DNA of 6,046 nt from Candidatus Izemoplasmatales bacterium (GCA_028699855.1 JAQVTV010000071.1:1-6046); one strand, 5' to 3'. Counted from the first letter of the stretch, positions 1 through 6,046 are shown. The notes: a model not told the origin generated them from the letters alone. A program made the numbers and translations.

Positions 1-7
1 GATAATG

Positions 8-1402
8 TTATTCTCCGCCTTCTTCGATTTCAGAAATCGATTGAACGGGTCTGACTTTGACGAATGATTCCATCAAATAATCGGTTTCGACGACATCGGT
101 CGTTAACGGATTGTCACCGAGTGCATATGTATATTGTAACATACTCATTTCGGAAATACCCCAACGTTTGCCTTCAGTCCAGTCGATCATTCCACCCATC
201 GGCATGTCAAGCTCTTCCGCTTCCATTTGCGCGATGTAGTTTTCCCACGTCAGGTCAACTTCGGCTTCTTCAACGCGTTTCAAACCTTCAACGAACACAT
301 ACGCTGCCATATATCCGGCAATCGCAAAGTTATTGAGGGCGTATTCCGCATATGAGCCACTAGAGATGATCAAATAGTAATCCCAGTAGTCTTGATGGAG
401 GCCGCTGACACCTTCGGGATCCACGAGATCCAACCATGCATTGACATAGATCGGACGCGCGGCGTTATACAATGTGTGGTTGACATACGTGACGTCCGCA
501 TTGACATACGATGAAAACACCGGAACATTCAATGCGAGGTTATGCATTTGTTGCAAAGCATAGCTGAAGGGCTCTTGGTTCATGGCCAAGATGACCGCAG
601 ATACACCGCTCGCTTTCAAAATCGTCACAGCGGTGGCATAAGATGTGGTGACCGCTTGATAGATCATATCTCCGGTTTTGCCAAGTAAAGCTGCTTCGGC
701 TTCGATACCCGCTTTGATCGACAATCCAACGTCATCATTGGTGTAGATCACGCCAATTTTCGCGTTTGCAGGCAATGCTTGATCATGATTTGCGCCATAG
801 ACAGCTTCTTTGATGGCACGTGCTGCCATGATTCTGCCATCCGTAAGGTAAATCGGCTGTACGGCAAGGACAGGATTGCCCGGTGAACTCTCAAAATACA
901 GTGAGTTGATTCCGGTCGCTGCGTAAACCATTGGAATGCCGACTTCCTGGATCAAACCAAGGGTCGCGCCGACAGTCCATGTACCAAAGTGACCGACAAG
1001 GGCGAAAATCTCGTCTTCTTCAATCAAACGCTCGGTATATGCCAAACCTTGAGTCGGATTCGTTTCATCGTCGTACGTGACGAATTGAATCGTTCTGCCA
1101 TCAATGCCACCTAGGCCGTTGATGTATTCAAAGTAGGCTCTGATTCCAGCGTTGAAAGGAACGCCGACTCCGGCTCCCGCTCCCGTCGTGGAAGCTGCGT
1201 TACCGACTTTGATAGATGTCGGTGTGACGCCTTGAACGACGATCGGGGCGGCAGTGGTCGGTGCTGCCGTTGTCGGGGCAGCAGTGGTCGGTGCAGCAGT
1301 GGTCGGTGCTGCCGTTGTCGGGGCGGCAGTGGTCGCTCCGTCGCACGCCATAATGGTGAAGGCAAACAACAGCATGAATGCTCCTAATACTAATTTTTTC
1401 AT
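8..1402 (-). CDS. Branched-chain amino acid-type ABC transporter substrate-binding lipoprotein
   Basis: A 464-residue extracytoplasmic ligand-binding protein of the type I periplasmic-binding (LivJ/LivK, Peripla_BP_6-like) fold. Residues 1-19 are a lipoprotein signal peptide (MKK, a hydrophobic core, then IMA) and Cys20 is the predicted lipid-anchored residue. Six exact TTAAP repeats (24-53) form a flexible linker to the membrane. The binding domain starts near 58 with IKVGNAASTTGAGAGVG, then GIRAYFEYINGLGGIDGRTIQFVTYDD (86-112), NPTQGLAYTERLIEEDEIFALVGHFGT (115-141), GIPMVYAATG (155-164) and the second-lobe start AKIGVIYTNDDVG (214-226). These match the family's alternating strand/helix plan. 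It is longer than E. coli LivJ/LivK, partly because of the linker. The ATG at 1402 has a strong ribosome site; the stop is TAA at 10-8. It is the last transporter gene, whereas the SBP gene often comes first in such operons. The ligand is unknown: leucine-type amino acids are only the family default. Confidence 0.93.
   Translation of the reverse strand: MKKLVLGAFMLLFAFTIMACDGATTAAPTTAAPTTAAPTTAAPTTAAPTTAAPIVVQGVTPTSIKVGNAASTTGAGAGVGVPFNAGIRAYFEYINGLGGIDGRTIQFVTYDDETNPTQGLAYTERLIEEDEIFALVGHFGTWTVGATLGLIQEVGIPMVYAATGINSLYFESSPGNPVLAVQPIYLTDGRIMAARAIKEAVYGANHDQALPANAKIGVIYTNDDVGLSIKAGIEAEAALLGKTGDMIYQAVTTSYATAVTILKASGVSAVILAMNQEPFSYALQQMHNLALNVPVFSSYVNADVTYVNHTLYNAARPIYVNAWLDLVDPEGVSGLHQDYWDYYLIISSGSYAEYALNNFAIAGYMAAYVFVEGLKRVEEAEVDLTWENYIAQMEAEELDMPMGGMIDWTEGKRWGISEMSMLQYTYALGDNPLTTDVVETDYLMESFVKVRPVQSISEIEEGGE
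1244..1333 (-). repeat. Six tandem 15-bp repeats encoding the TTAAP linker of the SBP
   Basis: Six direct 15-bp units, in phase with codons, each encode Thr-Thr-Ala-Ala-Pro directly after the lipobox region. On the minus strand the DNA variants follow the order a-b-c-c'-b-a: units 1 and 6 are identical, 2 and 5 are identical, and 3 and 4 differ by one base. Unit number probably changes by slippage or recombination without shifting the frame, altering linker length only. Confidence 0.95.
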
Positions 1403-1462
1403 TTTATTCTCTCCTTTTTAAGATTTTTGTATGTTAACCGGAATCAAATCCGGCACTTACCG
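1403..1462 (-). promoter_or_regulatory. livF-SBP intergenic spacer with small hairpin
   Basis: These 60 bp are the only non-coding gap in the window. A perfect 5-bp inverted repeat (CCGGA / TCCGG, loop of 6) occupies 1438-1453, with one possible G-U pair outside it. On the minus strand the bases after it are TTAACATAC, not a run of T, so it is not a standard intrinsic terminator. It could be an mRNA-stabilising or processing element that lets the SBP be made in excess over the membrane parts. I see no convincing -35/-10 promoter pair here. The role is inference. Confidence 0.35.
1410..1416 (-). promoter_or_regulatory. Ribosome binding site of the substrate-binding protein gene
   Basis: On the minus strand AAGGAGA lies 7 nt before the ATG at 1402 in an A-rich leader. 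It is strong and, unlike the other sites here, sits in non-coding DNA, so SBP translation need not depend on the upstream gene. Confidence 0.7.
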
Positions 1463-2230
1463 TTATTTTCCCAGATACGCTTCGACGAGTTGATCGTCGG
1501 CCATCAATTCTGATGCGCTTCCCTCGGTTTTGATCTTGCCGAGTTCCATGACATAGACGTAATCGGCGATTTTTAATGTTTGAAACGCGTTTTGTTCGAC
1601 GATGAGGATGGTGTTGCCCTGTTCGCGGATCTTTTGGATGATTTCAAAGATCTCCTTGACAATCAAGGGGGCCAATCCCAAAGAAGGTTCATCCAGCAAC
1701 AAGAGTTTCGGTTGTCCCATCAACGCCCGTCCAATCGCAAGCATTTGTTGTTCGCCACCTGAAAGCGTCGAAGCTTGTTGCTTCTTGCGTTCTTTCAGCA
1801 CCGGAAAGTAGTGATAGACCTCTTCGAGCCTCTGTTGACGCACTTGACGTGCGCTACGATAGGGTTGAGGATCGCTGTACTCATCAGCGCTCCGTTTCTC
1901 TTTTTGAATCGTATAACCTCCGACGAGGAGATTTTCTTCAACCGTAAGACCCCGGAGGATCATCCTCCCTTCGGGAGAGGGAATGATCCCTTTTTTCGCC
2001 AGTTTATGGGGCAGTACTCCGGTGATGTCTTGACCGTCAAAGATGATCTTTCCCGATTGGGGTTTGACGACGCCGTTGATGGCGCGAATGGTGGATGATT
2101 TCCCGGCTCCGTTGGCCCCAAGGATTGCGACGATTGATCCCTTGCGCACATTGAGATCGATGCCTTTGATCGCGCGGATAATACCGTAATCGACGACCAG
2201 GTTCTGGACCTGAAGGATGTAGTTTTCCAT
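1463..2230 (-). CDS. livF: Branched-chain amino acid-type ABC transporter ATPase LivF
   Basis: A 255-residue second ATPase subunit, expected to pair with LivG beneath the permeases. Features in order: LQVQNLVVDYGIIRAIKGIDL (6-26), Walker A GANGAGKSS (38-46), the LivF-type PEGRMI segment at about 86-91 in the Q-loop region, signature LSGGE in LSGGEQQMLAIGRAL (156-170), and Walker B LLLLDEPSLGLAP (176-188). The final motif is IVEQNA with Gln213 in place of the switch His, which is normal for LivF. Between about 106 and 135 there is a hydrophilic insertion (QKEKRSADEYSDPQPYRSARQ) that makes the protein some 20 residues longer than the usual ~235. The start could also be the adjacent ATG at 2233. 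The frame is open up to 2326, but that extension lies inside livG and is rich in polar residues unlike LivF, so it is not used. The stop is TAA at 1465-1463. Confidence 0.94.
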   Translation of the reverse strand: MENYILQVQNLVVDYGIIRAIKGIDLNVRKGSIVAILGANGAGKSSTIRAINGVVKPQSGKIIFDGQDITGVLPHKLAKKGIIPSPEGRMILRGLTVEENLLVGGYTIQKEKRSADEYSDPQPYRSARQVRQQRLEEVYHYFPVLKERKKQQASTLSGGEQQMLAIGRALMGQPKLLLLDEPSLGLAPLIVKEIFEIIQKIREQGNTILIVEQNAFQTLKIADYVYVMELGKIKTEGSASELMADDQLVEAYLGK

Positions 2231-3660
2231 CATTCTTCTCCTAAATAGGCGTCGCGCACCGCTTTGTTCGCTTGGATTTCCTTCGGTGTACCAATAGCGA
2301 TTTTCTTCCCGAATGAAATCGCGCATACTCTGTCGCAGATGTCCATCACAAGTCCCATATCATGTTCAACGAGGAATATCGTCACATCATGACGATCGCG
2401 AATGTCGCGGATGATGCGTGCGAGTTCTCGCGTTTCTTGATCATTCAACCCGGCAGCGGGTTCATCGAGGATGATGAGTTTTGGATCCACCATCAAGGTC
2501 CGCGCCAACTCAATCCGTTTCAAGATGCCGTAGGGAAGACCGTAAGGAATGGCGTGCATATAGGCTTGAAGCCCTAGATGTTCGAGTATGTGCATTGCCT
2601 TCTGGCGCAAAACTGCTTCTTCGTGTCTCAATTTGGGAATGTGGAGCAATTGGCCGAAAAACCCGGTGTGGAAACGAGAATGGGCCGCGACAAGCAAATT
2701 GTCGATGACGCTCAACTCCCAAACCAACTCCACATTTTGGAATGTGCGGATAATGCCTTGGCGCACGATGCGATGCACGGGGTAATCGTTGAGCACGATG
2801 ACATCGACGGGACTTTTTCGGAAAATCATTTTCCCGCCCGCGGGTCGATAAAACTTCGTGATGCAGTTAAATACGGTGGTCTTGCCTGCGCCATTGGGTC
2901 CGATCAGACCGAAGATTTCGCCTTGTTTCACCTCGAAGGACAATTGATCCACCGCCACAAGCCCGCCAAAACGCATCGTCAAGTTCTCCAAACGCAAGAT
3001 GATATCATCGCCCAGATCATAATCATTCTTGGGATGGCGTTGGTAGATGGTTTCAATCCAACCTTTGATTTTTTGGTTCAGCCGCGTCAAACGCTCGCGC
3101 TTCTTTTCTGTACGAAGGTTCAAGGATTCGATTTTTCGCTGGTAACGCGCTTCGATTTTCTCTTTCTTGGCAGTGAGAATCGCAGCCTCCTTGGCCTCGA
3201 TTGCGCGCAGGGTCTCTTGGGATACGTCGCTTGCGTCGTTCTTGTGATGGAAAGTCGGAACAACCCGGTCCAAACGTTTCCGCTTCAAAGCAAGCAGCTG
3301 GGCTTCTTGTGCCTTAAACCATGTCTGATGTTCATTCGATTGATCTGGATTTCTGTCATTCTTGCGTCGAAGTGTCTGTTTCAAAGCTTTGAGTTTCCAC
3401 TTAAATTTTTCTTCGATCGCTTTTTGACGTTCCCCGATTTCTTGGTCGAGATTATCGCAATGGACATTCATGCGGTATGCCTGGTGACACACTGCTTTGT
3501 CATGTTCTGCTTCGAGAAACTGAAGTTGCGCCTGCTTTATCGCACCCCAAGTGTCCAGAAGATAGATTTGGTATTGGGTGTAAAATAGGGTTTTGGCAGT
3601 GAGGCGTTCATCCAGCATAATGAAGAGTTTGAGGAGTTGTCGATCAATCATCTTCGCCAT
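2230..3660 (-). CDS. livG: Branched-chain amino acid-type ABC transporter ATPase LivG with a long N-terminal coiled-coil extension
   Basis: A 476-residue cytoplasmic ATPase subunit that would hydrolyse ATP to drive the LivH-LivM channel. Residues from about 218 onward form a complete LivG domain (~255 residues): [19 protein letters not shown] (224-242), Walker [10 protein letters not shown] (254-262), Q-loop RTFQN (305-309), ABC signature LPYGI (375-379) followed by [10 protein letters not shown], Walker [13 protein letters not shown] (395-406), and switch His433 in VEHDM. All catalytic positions are present. The signature departs from LSGGQ; proline at position two is, as I recall, common in LivG relatives, while isoleucine at position five is less so. 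Residues 1-217 are not part of the usual LivG protein: they are charged, mostly helical-looking and coiled-coil-like. The ATG at 3660 has an excellent ribosome site and overlaps livM by 17 bp. The stop shares one base with the livF ATG. Function of the extension is unknown. Confidence 0.92.
   Translation of the reverse strand: MAKMIDRQLLKLFIMLDERLTAKTLFYTQYQIYLLDTWGAIKQAQLQFLEAEHDKAVCHQAYRMNVHCDNLDQEIGERQKAIEEKFKWKLKALKQTLRRKNDRNPDQSNEHQTWFKAQEAQLLALKRKRLDRVVPTFHHKNDASDVSQETLRAIEAKEAAILTAKKEKIEARYQRKIESLNLRTEKKRERLTRLNQKIKGWIETIYQRHPKNDYDLGDDIILRLENLTMRFGGLVAVDQLSFEVKQGEIFGLIGPNGAGKTTVFNCITKFYRPAGGKMIFRKSPVDVIVLNDYPVHRIVRQGIIRTFQNVELVWELSVIDNLLVAAHSRFHTGFFGQLLHIPKLRHEEAVLRQKAMHILEHLGLQAYMHAIPYGLPYGILKRIELARTLMVDPKLIILDEPAAGLNDQETRELARIIRDIRDRHDVTIFLVEHDMGLVMDICDRVCAISFGKKIAIGTPKEIQANKAVRDAYLGEE
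2238..2242 (-). promoter_or_regulatory. Ribosome binding site of livF
   Basis: On the minus strand AGGAG lies in the last codons of livG, 7 nt before the ATG at 2230 and 4 nt before another ATG at 2233. The spacing favours 2230. Either way the livG stop and livF start overlap, so translation is probably coupled. Confidence 0.6.
3010..3660 (-). other. Region of livG encoding the extra N-terminal charged/coiled-coil domain
   Basis: This covers residues 1-217 of LivG. By hand count it has about 44 Lys/Arg and 31 Asp/Glu and no membrane segment. Residues 5-50 look amphipathic and rich in Leu/Tyr/Phe. Residues ~40-100 and ~148-206 are likely long helices, the second with 3-4 spaced hydrophobics (for example I169, Y173, I177, L180, and L191, L194, I198, I205). 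They are joined by a polar, probably flexible stretch (~100-147) with [10 protein letters not shown] and [10 protein letters not shown] helical hairpin is one possible fold. I do not recognise it as a known domain. Confidence 0.6.
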
Positions 3661-4732
3661 AGCGATACCTCCTCCACTTCTGCTTCAACTGTCCAAAGCG
3701 TTTGACCACGATGTATTTGAGGGTTTGCAGGAGCCGGATCAATCCGCCGGGATAAAACATGACCACGAGAATGATGAGCGCCCCGTTGAAGATGACGATG
3801 AGGGCTGGATTCTCCTGGAAGAAAGGGATATAGTTCAGGACTGAAATCTTGAGACCGAAAATCAGAAACACACCGATGGCGATACCAAATATGGACTGGG
3901 CACCACCGACGATGACGGCCGCAAGGATCTCGAGTGAGAAACTCAGATTCCATTGCGGTGCATAAGAATACTTAGTGTGCATGATATAGAGCATCCCGCC
4001 CAAGAGTGCGAATACGGTCGACAAAATGAATGCCAATAACCGGTATTTGATCAGGCTGATGCCCATCGATTGAGCCGCTGAGTCGCTGTTTTTCATCGCC
4101 AGAAGCGCCCGGCCAGTGGGACTTTTGATGATGTTGATGGTCGCAATCATCGCCAACACAAACATGATGACGACGATGATGTAGACCATATTAAAATATC
4201 GACCGTCACCACTGACGAAATTGATACCAAAAATGGTGAACTCGCGAAATGATCTTCCGGAAAAACCTCCGGTGAATATATCGTAACTGATAAAAAATTG
4301 CCGGAGGATTTCTCCGAGTCCAAGGGTGATGATTGCGAGATACATCCCCTCAATCCTCAAAGAGATGAACCCAACAATCAAACCGATGGCGAGCGCAACA
4401 CAGAGCGATAATAGGAGCGTAACGCCCAAAGAATAGTCTTTGACTCCATGAAGGTAGCCCATCAAAAACGATCCAAACCCCACAAATCCGGCCGTTCCGA
4501 GCGACGCAAGACCACCAAAACCGAGCAAGAGTGAGAATCCCAACGAGATGACGGTATAAATCATCACAATCACCGCGGTGTTAATCACCGAGATGGTGAC
4601 CATGCCTTGATTGCGCAACAGCAACAAAATAAGAAACATCATGCCAAAGAACACATAACCGAAATAGGGATGCTTGACGATCGCTTTGAATTCTCTCAGA
4701 AAGCGGTTGATTCCCCGCATCACACGATCCAT
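3644..4732 (-). CDS. livM: Branched-chain amino acid-type ABC transporter permease LivM
   Basis: A 362-residue membrane protein, the second permease of the importer. The N-terminus is cytoplasmic-looking and basic (1-20). Hydrophobic segments follow at roughly 22-40, 43-63, 64-95, 103-125, 127-150, 181-202, 231-252, 265-297 and 308-328. LivM hallmarks are GFGGLASLGTAGFVGFGSF at 71-89, the EGMYLAIITLGLGEI block at 128-142, the EAA-type coupling loop SPTGRALLAMKNSDSAAQSMGI at 204-225, and the FYPGGLIRLL motif at 326-335 that normally closes the family domain. After this comes a strongly basic tail (about 339-359, with [10 protein letters not shown]) ending GEDD. The start at 4732 is chosen for its ribosome site and its 2-nt spacing from the livH stop. 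The 3' end overlaps livG by 17 bp. The family is certain; the substrate is unknown. Confidence 0.93.
   Translation of the reverse strand: MDRVMRGINRFLREFKAIVKHPYFGYVFFGMMFLILLLLRNQGMVTISVINTAVIVMIYTVISLGFSLLLGFGGLASLGTAGFVGFGSFLMGYLHGVKDYSLGVTLLLSLCVALAIGLIVGFISLRIEGMYLAIITLGLGEILRQFFISYDIFTGGFSGRSFREFTIFGINFVSGDGRYFNMVYIIVVIMFVLAMIATINIIKSPTGRALLAMKNSDSAAQSMGISLIKYRLLAFILSTVFALLGGMLYIMHTKYSYAPQWNLSFSLEILAAVIVGGAQSIFGIAIGVFLIFGLKISVLNYIPFFQENPALIVIFNGALIILVVMFYPGGLIRLLQTLKYIVVKRFGQLKQKWRRYRYGEDD
3667..3675 (-). promoter_or_regulatory. Strong ribosome binding site that fixes the livG start
   Basis: On the minus strand GGAGGAGGT sits 6 nt before the ATG at 3660, inside the end of livM. It is the best Shine-Dalgarno match in the window. 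It supports translation of the whole long LivG N-terminus rather than initiation nearer the ATPase domain. The alternative ATG at 3651 is less well placed. Confidence 0.75.
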
Positions 4733-4734
4733 GT

Positions 4735-5835
4735 TCACACCTTCTTCGCGGTCTTTTTGCCAAAAAGACCTAAGGGCTTGGCTAATACAATTAACAAGAT
4801 GATGCCGTAGACGATGACCACTTGCCATGTCCCGTCATAGAACGGGGCGATGGAAGAGAAAAGATTGATTAACAACGCGCCGACGATGGGTCCGCCAAAT
4901 GACGAGAAACTTCCCAAGACCGCAGCCATGAACGCATTGACTTGCACCCCGACCATCGAGGCGACTTGAACTTGTGCGCCTGAAGAAGCATAGAAGAATG
5001 CCGCAATCGCACCCAGTCCGCCGGCGATGGCCCAGCTCATGGCGGTAATGACACGGGTATTGACTCCCATCATCGAGGCCACCATTTCACTCGATGCGGT
5101 TGCCCGCACGCCCAAGCCCCACTTGGTAAAGCGCAAGGCAGTGAACAAAACCACAAGCACGACAAGCGTGATGACAATGGCATAGAGATTCTGAATGGGA
5201 ATCACGAGGATGTGTTCTCCAATATTGAATATCTCGACATCGATGGAAAAAGCGGGTAAGGCGATGGGGTTCGACCCGAATATGACCGGAATAGCACCCA
5301 TCAATACCATCACGAGCCCCATGGTGATCATCTGTTTTCCGACGGAAGACACATGTCTGCCGCGACGAATGATACCGACATCGATGATTAACCCCAACAA
5401 GAACGACACGAGAACCCCGGAAAACAGACCGATGAAGAGATACAACGTCTGGCTTCCCGAATACTTCGCCATCAAGCGAATCACGACAGTGGTCGCGAAG
5501 AAGGCGCCGAAAGTCGCCATCATACCTTGTGCAAAGTTGGTTGTCACCGATGTTTTGAAGATCAAGACGACACCAGTGGTCGCCAAGATCAAAATTGAGA
5601 GATCGACGGTATTCAAAAGAAAAATCTGTAGCAGTAACGGCCATGTAAACACTTTAATGCTCGCAACAAACATCGTGAGTATCCCAATCGTGATCAACAC
5701 GTTGATCAACCTGCCGCGATACACTGGCCGCTTGATCTTTTTACGGAAAAACGCGATGTCAATGATAAAAAACAAGAGAAACAAAATCGCGTTGACGATC
5801 AGTATTTGACGAATCGCAATATCGATTCCCGGCAT
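4735..5835 (-). CDS. livH: Branched-chain amino acid-type ABC transporter permease LivH
   Basis: A 366-residue integral membrane protein, one of two permeases forming the channel of a Liv/HAAT-type importer. The LivH signature is visible: NFAQGMMATFGAF at about 100-113 (family NFAxG...GA), a cytoplasmic EAA-like coupling loop at about 242-265 (GVRATASSEMVASMMGVN), a following AIAGGLGAIAAFF helix, and FGGPIVGALLINLF near 313-326. Several further hydrophobic segments run through the protein. It is longer than the usual ~290-310 residues. The excess is N-terminal: two extra hydrophobic segments at about 10-30 and 43-63, separated by a basic stretch (RKKIKRPVYRGR), before the canonical start near residue 68. 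The ATG at 5835 shares one base with the preceding stop and has a fair ribosome site; the stop is TGA at 4737-4735, 2 nt before livM. The family is clear; the transported compound is not. Confidence 0.93.
   Translation of the reverse strand: MPGIDIAIRQILIVNAILFLLFFIIDIAFFRKKIKRPVYRGRLINVLITIGILTMFVASIKVFTWPLLLQIFLLNTVDLSILILATTGVVLIFKTSVTTNFAQGMMATFGAFFATTVVIRLMAKYSGSQTLYLFIGLFSGVLVSFLLGLIIDVGIIRRGRHVSSVGKQMITMGLVMVLMGAIPVIFGSNPIALPAFSIDVEIFNIGEHILVIPIQNLYAIVITLVVLVVLFTALRFTKWGLGVRATASSEMVASMMGVNTRVITAMSWAIAGGLGAIAAFFYASSGAQVQVASMVGVQVNAFMAAVLGSFSSFGGPIVGALLINLFSSIAPFYDGTWQVVIVYGIILLIVLAKPLGLFGKKTAKKV
4740..4747 (-). promoter_or_regulatory. Ribosome binding site that fixes the livM start
   Basis: On the minus strand GAAGAAGG lies within the last codons of livH, 7 nt before the ATG at 4732. 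This favours 4732 over the longer open frame that reaches 4828. The longer frame would add 32 polar residues overlapping livH that do not look like LivM. Confidence 0.65.
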
Positions 5836-6046
5836 CAGGCATCACCCCACTTGATGATCGATGCTGCCCAGACATAACCGATGCCCGCCGCAATCATGCA
5901 AATGACATCTTGGTCTTTGATCATGCCTTTTTGGCAAGCGAGGTGGAGTGACAATATCTGGTCAATCTGTCCGATATGGCCATAGTCTTCCAAGTAAATG
6001 GTTTGGTCATGGCTCAGACCCAGATCGCGCAACAAGCTTTCATGTC
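5835..6046 (-). CDS. Ketoacyl-ACP synthase III (FabH)-like protein, C-terminal fragment (5' end outside window)
   Basis: The reading frame is open to the window edge; the first complete codons read H-E-S-L-L-R-D-L-G, and the frame ends with TGA at 5837-5835. About 69 residues are visible. The segment LEDYGHIGQIDQILSLHLA, followed by a glycine-rich stretch ending AAGIGYVWAASIIKWG, resembles the C-terminal end of thiolase-fold ketoacyl-ACP synthase III proteins, where the last strand carries a G-x-G-x-x-W/A-type turn. Family members condense an acyl-CoA or acyl-ACP with malonyl-ACP or another acyl thioester in the cytoplasm. The active-site Cys and His lie upstream, outside the window, so activity cannot be judged. 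Where canonical FabH has the catalytic Asn in a GNT context, this fragment appears to read GHIG. An in-frame TTG at 6035 is not a credible start. The stop overlaps the livH ATG by one base, which suggests co-translation with the transporter. Family assignment is fairly sure; the reaction is unknown. Confidence 0.75.
   Translation of the reverse strand, partial: HESLLRDLGLSHDQTIYLEDYGHIGQIDQILSLHLACQKGMIKDQDVICMIAAGIGYVWAASIIKWGDA
5841..5848 (-). promoter_or_regulatory. Ribosome binding site of livH
   Basis: On the minus strand GGGGTGAT, a partial match to the anti-16S consensus AGGAGGTGAT, ends 5 nt before the ATG at 5835. It lies inside the last codons of the FabH-like gene. With the TGATG stop/start overlap it supports coupled translation of livH. 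Confidence 0.5.

Noticed and set aside
1244..1333. CRISPR or regulatory repeat array
   Set aside because: The units are contiguous, codon-phased and lie within a coding frame as a peptide linker, without spacers.
1111..1365. Minus-strand frame with Pro/Arg/Gln/His repeats across the SBP linker
   Set aside because: It is the out-of-frame reading of the 15-bp repeats inside the SBP gene.
1438..1453. Intrinsic terminator between livF and the SBP gene
   Set aside because: The stem is only 5 bp and no T-run follows on the coding strand, so termination is unlikely.
2231..2326. Longer livF start at 2326
   Set aside because: The added residues overlap livG, are polar and unlike LivF, and the ribosome site is placed for the ATG at 2230 (or 2233).
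2578..3588. Long plus-strand open frame of 336 codons opposite livG
   Set aside because: It is fully antisense to livG, has no ribosome site before its ATG, and its protein has no recognisable motif. It is explained by codon bias on the true strand.
4733..4828. Longer livM start at 4828
   Set aside because: The added 32 residues are a frame shadow of livH. The GAAGAAGG site lies 7 nt before the ATG at 4732.
5195..5809. Plus-strand open frame of 204 codons opposite livH
   Set aside because: Antisense shadow of a clear membrane protein gene; no ribosome site or family resemblance.

Overview
The window is one side of a single minus-strand operon. Read 5' to 3' on the minus strand, it holds the last ~70 codons of a ketoacyl-ACP-synthase-III (FabH)-like enzyme, then a complete ABC importer of the branched-chain amino acid (Liv/HAAT) family: permease LivH, permease LivM, ATPase LivG, ATPase LivF and, last, a lipoprotein substrate-binding protein (SBP). 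No gene on the plus strand, RNA gene, mobile element or CRISPR array is visible. The only gap between genes is 60 bp, between livF and the SBP gene.

Organism: the SBP is a lipoprotein with a short signal peptide, a lipobox cysteine and a Thr/Ala/Pro repeat linker, as expected for a cell with one membrane. Shine-Dalgarno sequences are strong and genes are tightly packed. TGA is used as a stop at the end of four of the six genes, so the standard bacterial code applies. This suggests a Bacillota or Mycoplasmatota-like bacterium (for example Izemoplasma/Acholeplasma-related, where TTAAP-type linkers seem familiar to me), but not a TGA=Trp mycoplasma. This placement is inference.

Layout: 6046-5835 FabH-like C-terminus, sharing one base with livH (TGATG); 5835-4735 livH; 2-nt gap; 4732-3644 livM; 17-bp overlap; 3660-2230 livG; 1-bp overlap; 2230-1463 livF; 60-bp gap with a small hairpin; 1402-8 SBP gene. 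The junctions imply translational coupling of the enzyme, permeases and ATPases, while the SBP gene has its own strong ribosome site.

Together the SBP would capture a ligand outside the membrane and pass it to the LivH-LivM channel, powered by LivG-LivF. The ligand cannot be read from sequence. Coupling to a ketoacyl-synthase-like enzyme makes a carboxylic or acyl-type substrate at least as plausible as leucine/isoleucine/valine.

The main oddity is LivG: a normal ATPase domain preceded by a ~217-residue, highly charged, predicted helical/coiled-coil extension with its own excellent ribosome site. LivH also has two extra N-terminal membrane segments and LivM a basic C-terminal tail, so the transporter may have an added cytoplasmic module.
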